NCBI RefSeq assembly: GCF_000012825.1
Contig: NC_009614.1
Location: 868,001 to 932,000, forward strand
Reading direction: 5' to 3'
From: Phocaeicola vulgatus ATCC 8482
Lineage (GTDB): Bacteria; Bacteroidota; Bacteroidia; Bacteroidales; Bacteroidaceae
DNA: 64,000 bases
The notes below the pieces were generated by a model. The model did not search any database, was not told the DNA's origin, and worked only from the letters and a program-made list of their open reading frames with translations. The translations under genes were made by a program, and so were the position numbers. Of this stretch, positions 62,679 to 64,000 are shown piece after piece (the first letter of the stretch is position 1; each line of letters starts with the position of its first letter).

Positions 62679-63560
62679 ATGGAAAAACTAATGGCTCTTT
62701 ACGGCATTTCTTCCCCCTCCGGCAGAGAGGGGAAGATGGCTAAATTCATCATAGAGGAACTCAAAAAGATGGAGATTCCTTTCCGGCAAGACAGGTACGG
62801 AAACATCTATGCGGTCAAAGGCAACCGGGAAAGCTACCCCTGTGTCGTGGCGCACATGGATGAGGTACACCGGCGCAAGACAGGCTCTTATGCAGCCCAT
62901 CTTGTGGCGGACTCGATGATTGTCGGCTATGATCACAAGCGTAAACGGATGACCGGAATCGGTGCGGATGACAAGAACGGCATCTGGATCTGCCTGAAAT
63001 GCCTGGAGGATTGCAAGACGGTGAAATGTGCCTTCTTCGTACAGGAGGAGGTGGGATGCATAGGCAGCAGCCATGCCGATATGTCCTTCTTTTCCGATTG
63101 CCGTTTCGTGATTCAGTGTGACCGGAAAGGGAACGGGGATATGGTAACACAAATCAATGGGATGAAGCTCTGCTCCAACGAGTTCATTTCAGCTATAGAT
63201 GTCCGGAAGTACGGCTACAAGCCGGCACAGGGACTGAATACAGATGTGGCGGCTTTGAAAAGAAACGGTCTGGAAGTATCCTGTATCAATCTTTCCTGTG
63301 GATATTACGAACCTCATACGGACAACGAATATACCGTCGTGGCTGATCTTTGCAAGTGTTACCGCTTTGTCCGGCATATCATCTGCTGCCACAAGGGAAC
63401 CAGCATGCATATACCGGAAGCGGGAAAAAAAACTTTCCCCGGATATTATGAACTGTTCGGGCTGACCGGATATAGCGAAGAGGATTATATCCGTTTGTCA
63501 GAAGAAAAATACATGGGACATACTAAAACAACCAAGACAAGCTCTAAGAATAAATTCTGA
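62679..63560 (+). CDS. M20/M42-type zinc metallopeptidase
   Basis: 293 residues, cytoplasmic. It follows the peptidase T/M20 fold: YGISSPSGREGKMAKFI (about 8-24), VVAHMDEVHR (His and Asp), GIGADDKNGI (bridging Asp), FFVQEEVGCIGS (catalytic Glu and zinc-ligand Glu), VIQCDRKGNGD (Asp) and GYYEPHTDNEY (His). All metal ligands and the general-base Glu appear present, so it should be an active di-zinc exopeptidase, probably an aminopeptidase or tripeptidase. It is shorter than PepT (about 400), lacking most of the dimerisation lid. Why a mobile element carries it is unknown. Confidence 0.85.
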   Translation: MEKLMALYGISSPSGREGKMAKFIIEELKKMEIPFRQDRYGNIYAVKGNRESYPCVVAHMDEVHRRKTGSYAAHLVADSMIVGYDHKRKRMTGIGADDKNGIWICLKCLEDCKTVKCAFFVQEEVGCIGSSHADMSFFSDCRFVIQCDRKGNGDMVTQINGMKLCSNEFISAIDVRKYGYKPAQGLNTDVAALKRNGLEVSCINLSCGYYEPHTDNEYTVVADLCKCYRFVRHIICCHKGTSMHIPEAGKKTFPGYYELFGLTGYSEEDYIRLSEEKYMGHTKTTKTSSKNKF

Positions 63561-63586
63561 TTCATCAACATTAAAAACATAGTATT

Positions 63587-64000
63587 ATGGAAACAACAGT
63601 AATGCCGGCAGCTGCATCGGTACAGAAGCAGCAGGGCCTCAACCAGGTAGTCATTAACAAGGTACAGCGGATGATAGAAAGCAGGCAAGGCGGTGTCATG
63701 GACACCATCAACCGTCTGCTCAGCGAGGGACGGATCGCGCAGGATTTCATCGCTCCCATCGGGGTAAGCCAACGTAGCAAGGAACGCCCCGTTATCTCTT
63801 TCAAAGCGGAAGGAAGGGTACAGATGGCAATGCCCGAAGGGAACTTCAACCTGCACGGCAATGCCATAAGCCAGATTTCGGAGAAGATGGGCATTCCCGC
63901 CAAATACCTGCGCGAGCTTTCCGCCGGGGATGTTTGGCAGAAACAGTTGTGCGCCACCATCCTGAACGAGCATTCGGGATGGACCGAGCGTACACGGGTA
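63587..64000 (+). CDS. DUF932 (phage/plasmid-like) protein, N-terminal part (cut by window edge)
   Basis: 138 codons open to the right edge from the ATG at 63587. KVQRMIESRQGGVMDTINRL, GVSQRSKERPVISFKAEGRV and the basic-aliphatic NAISQISEKMGIPAKYLREL match the start of DUF932, proteins of about 300-400 residues found on conjugative elements, phages and plasmids. Function is unknown; an involvement in replication or anti-restriction has been suggested for relatives. The remainder is outside the window. Confidence 0.75.
   Translation, partial: METTVMPAAASVQKQQGLNQVVINKVQRMIESRQGGVMDTINRLLSEGRIAQDFIAPIGVSQRSKERPVISFKAEGRVQMAMPEGNFNLHGNAISQISEKMGIPAKYLRELSAGDVWQKQLCATILNEHSGWTERTRV

Larger units (their letters stand above)
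52654..64000 (+). mobile_element. Left part of an integrative element at tRNA-Phe
   Basis: Boundary inferred from tRNA-Phe, an adjacent integrase on the same strand, then more than ten co-directional genes of ICE-type unknown proteins (DUF4120, DUF932, N6-MTase-like), with base composition and codon use unlike the AT-richer flank. The element runs past the right edge. Conjugation genes are not seen in this part, so conjugative versus merely mobilisable status is undecided. Confidence 0.75.

Overview
The window is chromosomal DNA from a gut Bacteroidales bacterium, most likely Bacteroides or Phocaeicola. The support is the SusC/SusD pairs, SPII lipoproteins, FecR/ECF regulator pairs, many CAZymes, and repeated promoter boxes of the Bacteroides -7 form TAnnTTTG lying 20-90 bases before gene starts. 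The species cannot be fixed from sequence alone.

Layout. 1-9.5 kb: an ion-channel gene cut by the left edge, a secreted GH2 beta-galactosidase, an STN-containing outer-membrane protein followed by its own ECF sigma/FecR pair, and a GH109-like oxidoreductase-fold glycosidase. 9.8-22.7 kb: one long minus-strand operon (promoter near 22,700, terminator near 9,850) encoding SusC, SusD, a GH18 endoglycosidase, two surface glycan-binding lipoproteins, a DUF4838/GH163-type endoglycosidase, an MFS transporter and a GH130 phosphorylase. 23.1-40.4 kb: a GH97 gene with its own promoter, a second SusC(STN)/SusD/EEP-phosphatase operon, an ECF sigma-FecR-GH92-GH92 operon, and a third GH92. Read together, 9.8-40.4 kb looks like an N-glycan utilisation locus. 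Endoglycosidases release the glycan at the surface, SusCD imports it, GH97 and GH92 enzymes trim glucose and mannose in the periplasm, the MFS carrier moves the remaining Man-GlcNAc inward, and GH130 phosphorolyses it. This pathway is an inference from family knowledge.

40.4-52.4 kb is housekeeping and accessory sequence: a membrane protein, a short apparently deleted membrane protein, an AraC regulator, a PNPOx-like protein, the N-degron set clpS-clpA-aat, an unknown lipoprotein, a MATE exporter, a nucleotidyltransferase-like protein, a PAS-LuxR regulator, a GH27 alpha-galactosidase and tRNA-Pro(CGG).

From tRNA-Phe(GAA) at 52,578 to the right edge lies the left end of an integrative element inserted at the tRNA 3' end. 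It has a tyrosine recombinase followed by a co-directional block of mostly uncharacterised genes, including a DUF4120 protein, an N6-methyltransferase-like protein without a visible NPPY motif, a zinc-ribbon protein, a metallopeptidase with an apparently full set of metal ligands, and a DUF932 protein cut by the right edge. The right attachment site is outside the window.

The most unusual signal is a structured element of about 160 bases present twice in the integrative element (54,446-54,606 and 59,373-59,537). Both copies fold into the same long multi-branched stem with compensatory base changes, and each is followed by a second small hairpin and then a start codon at nearly the same distance. 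It looks like an RNA leader or another structure-dependent element that I cannot match to a named family.
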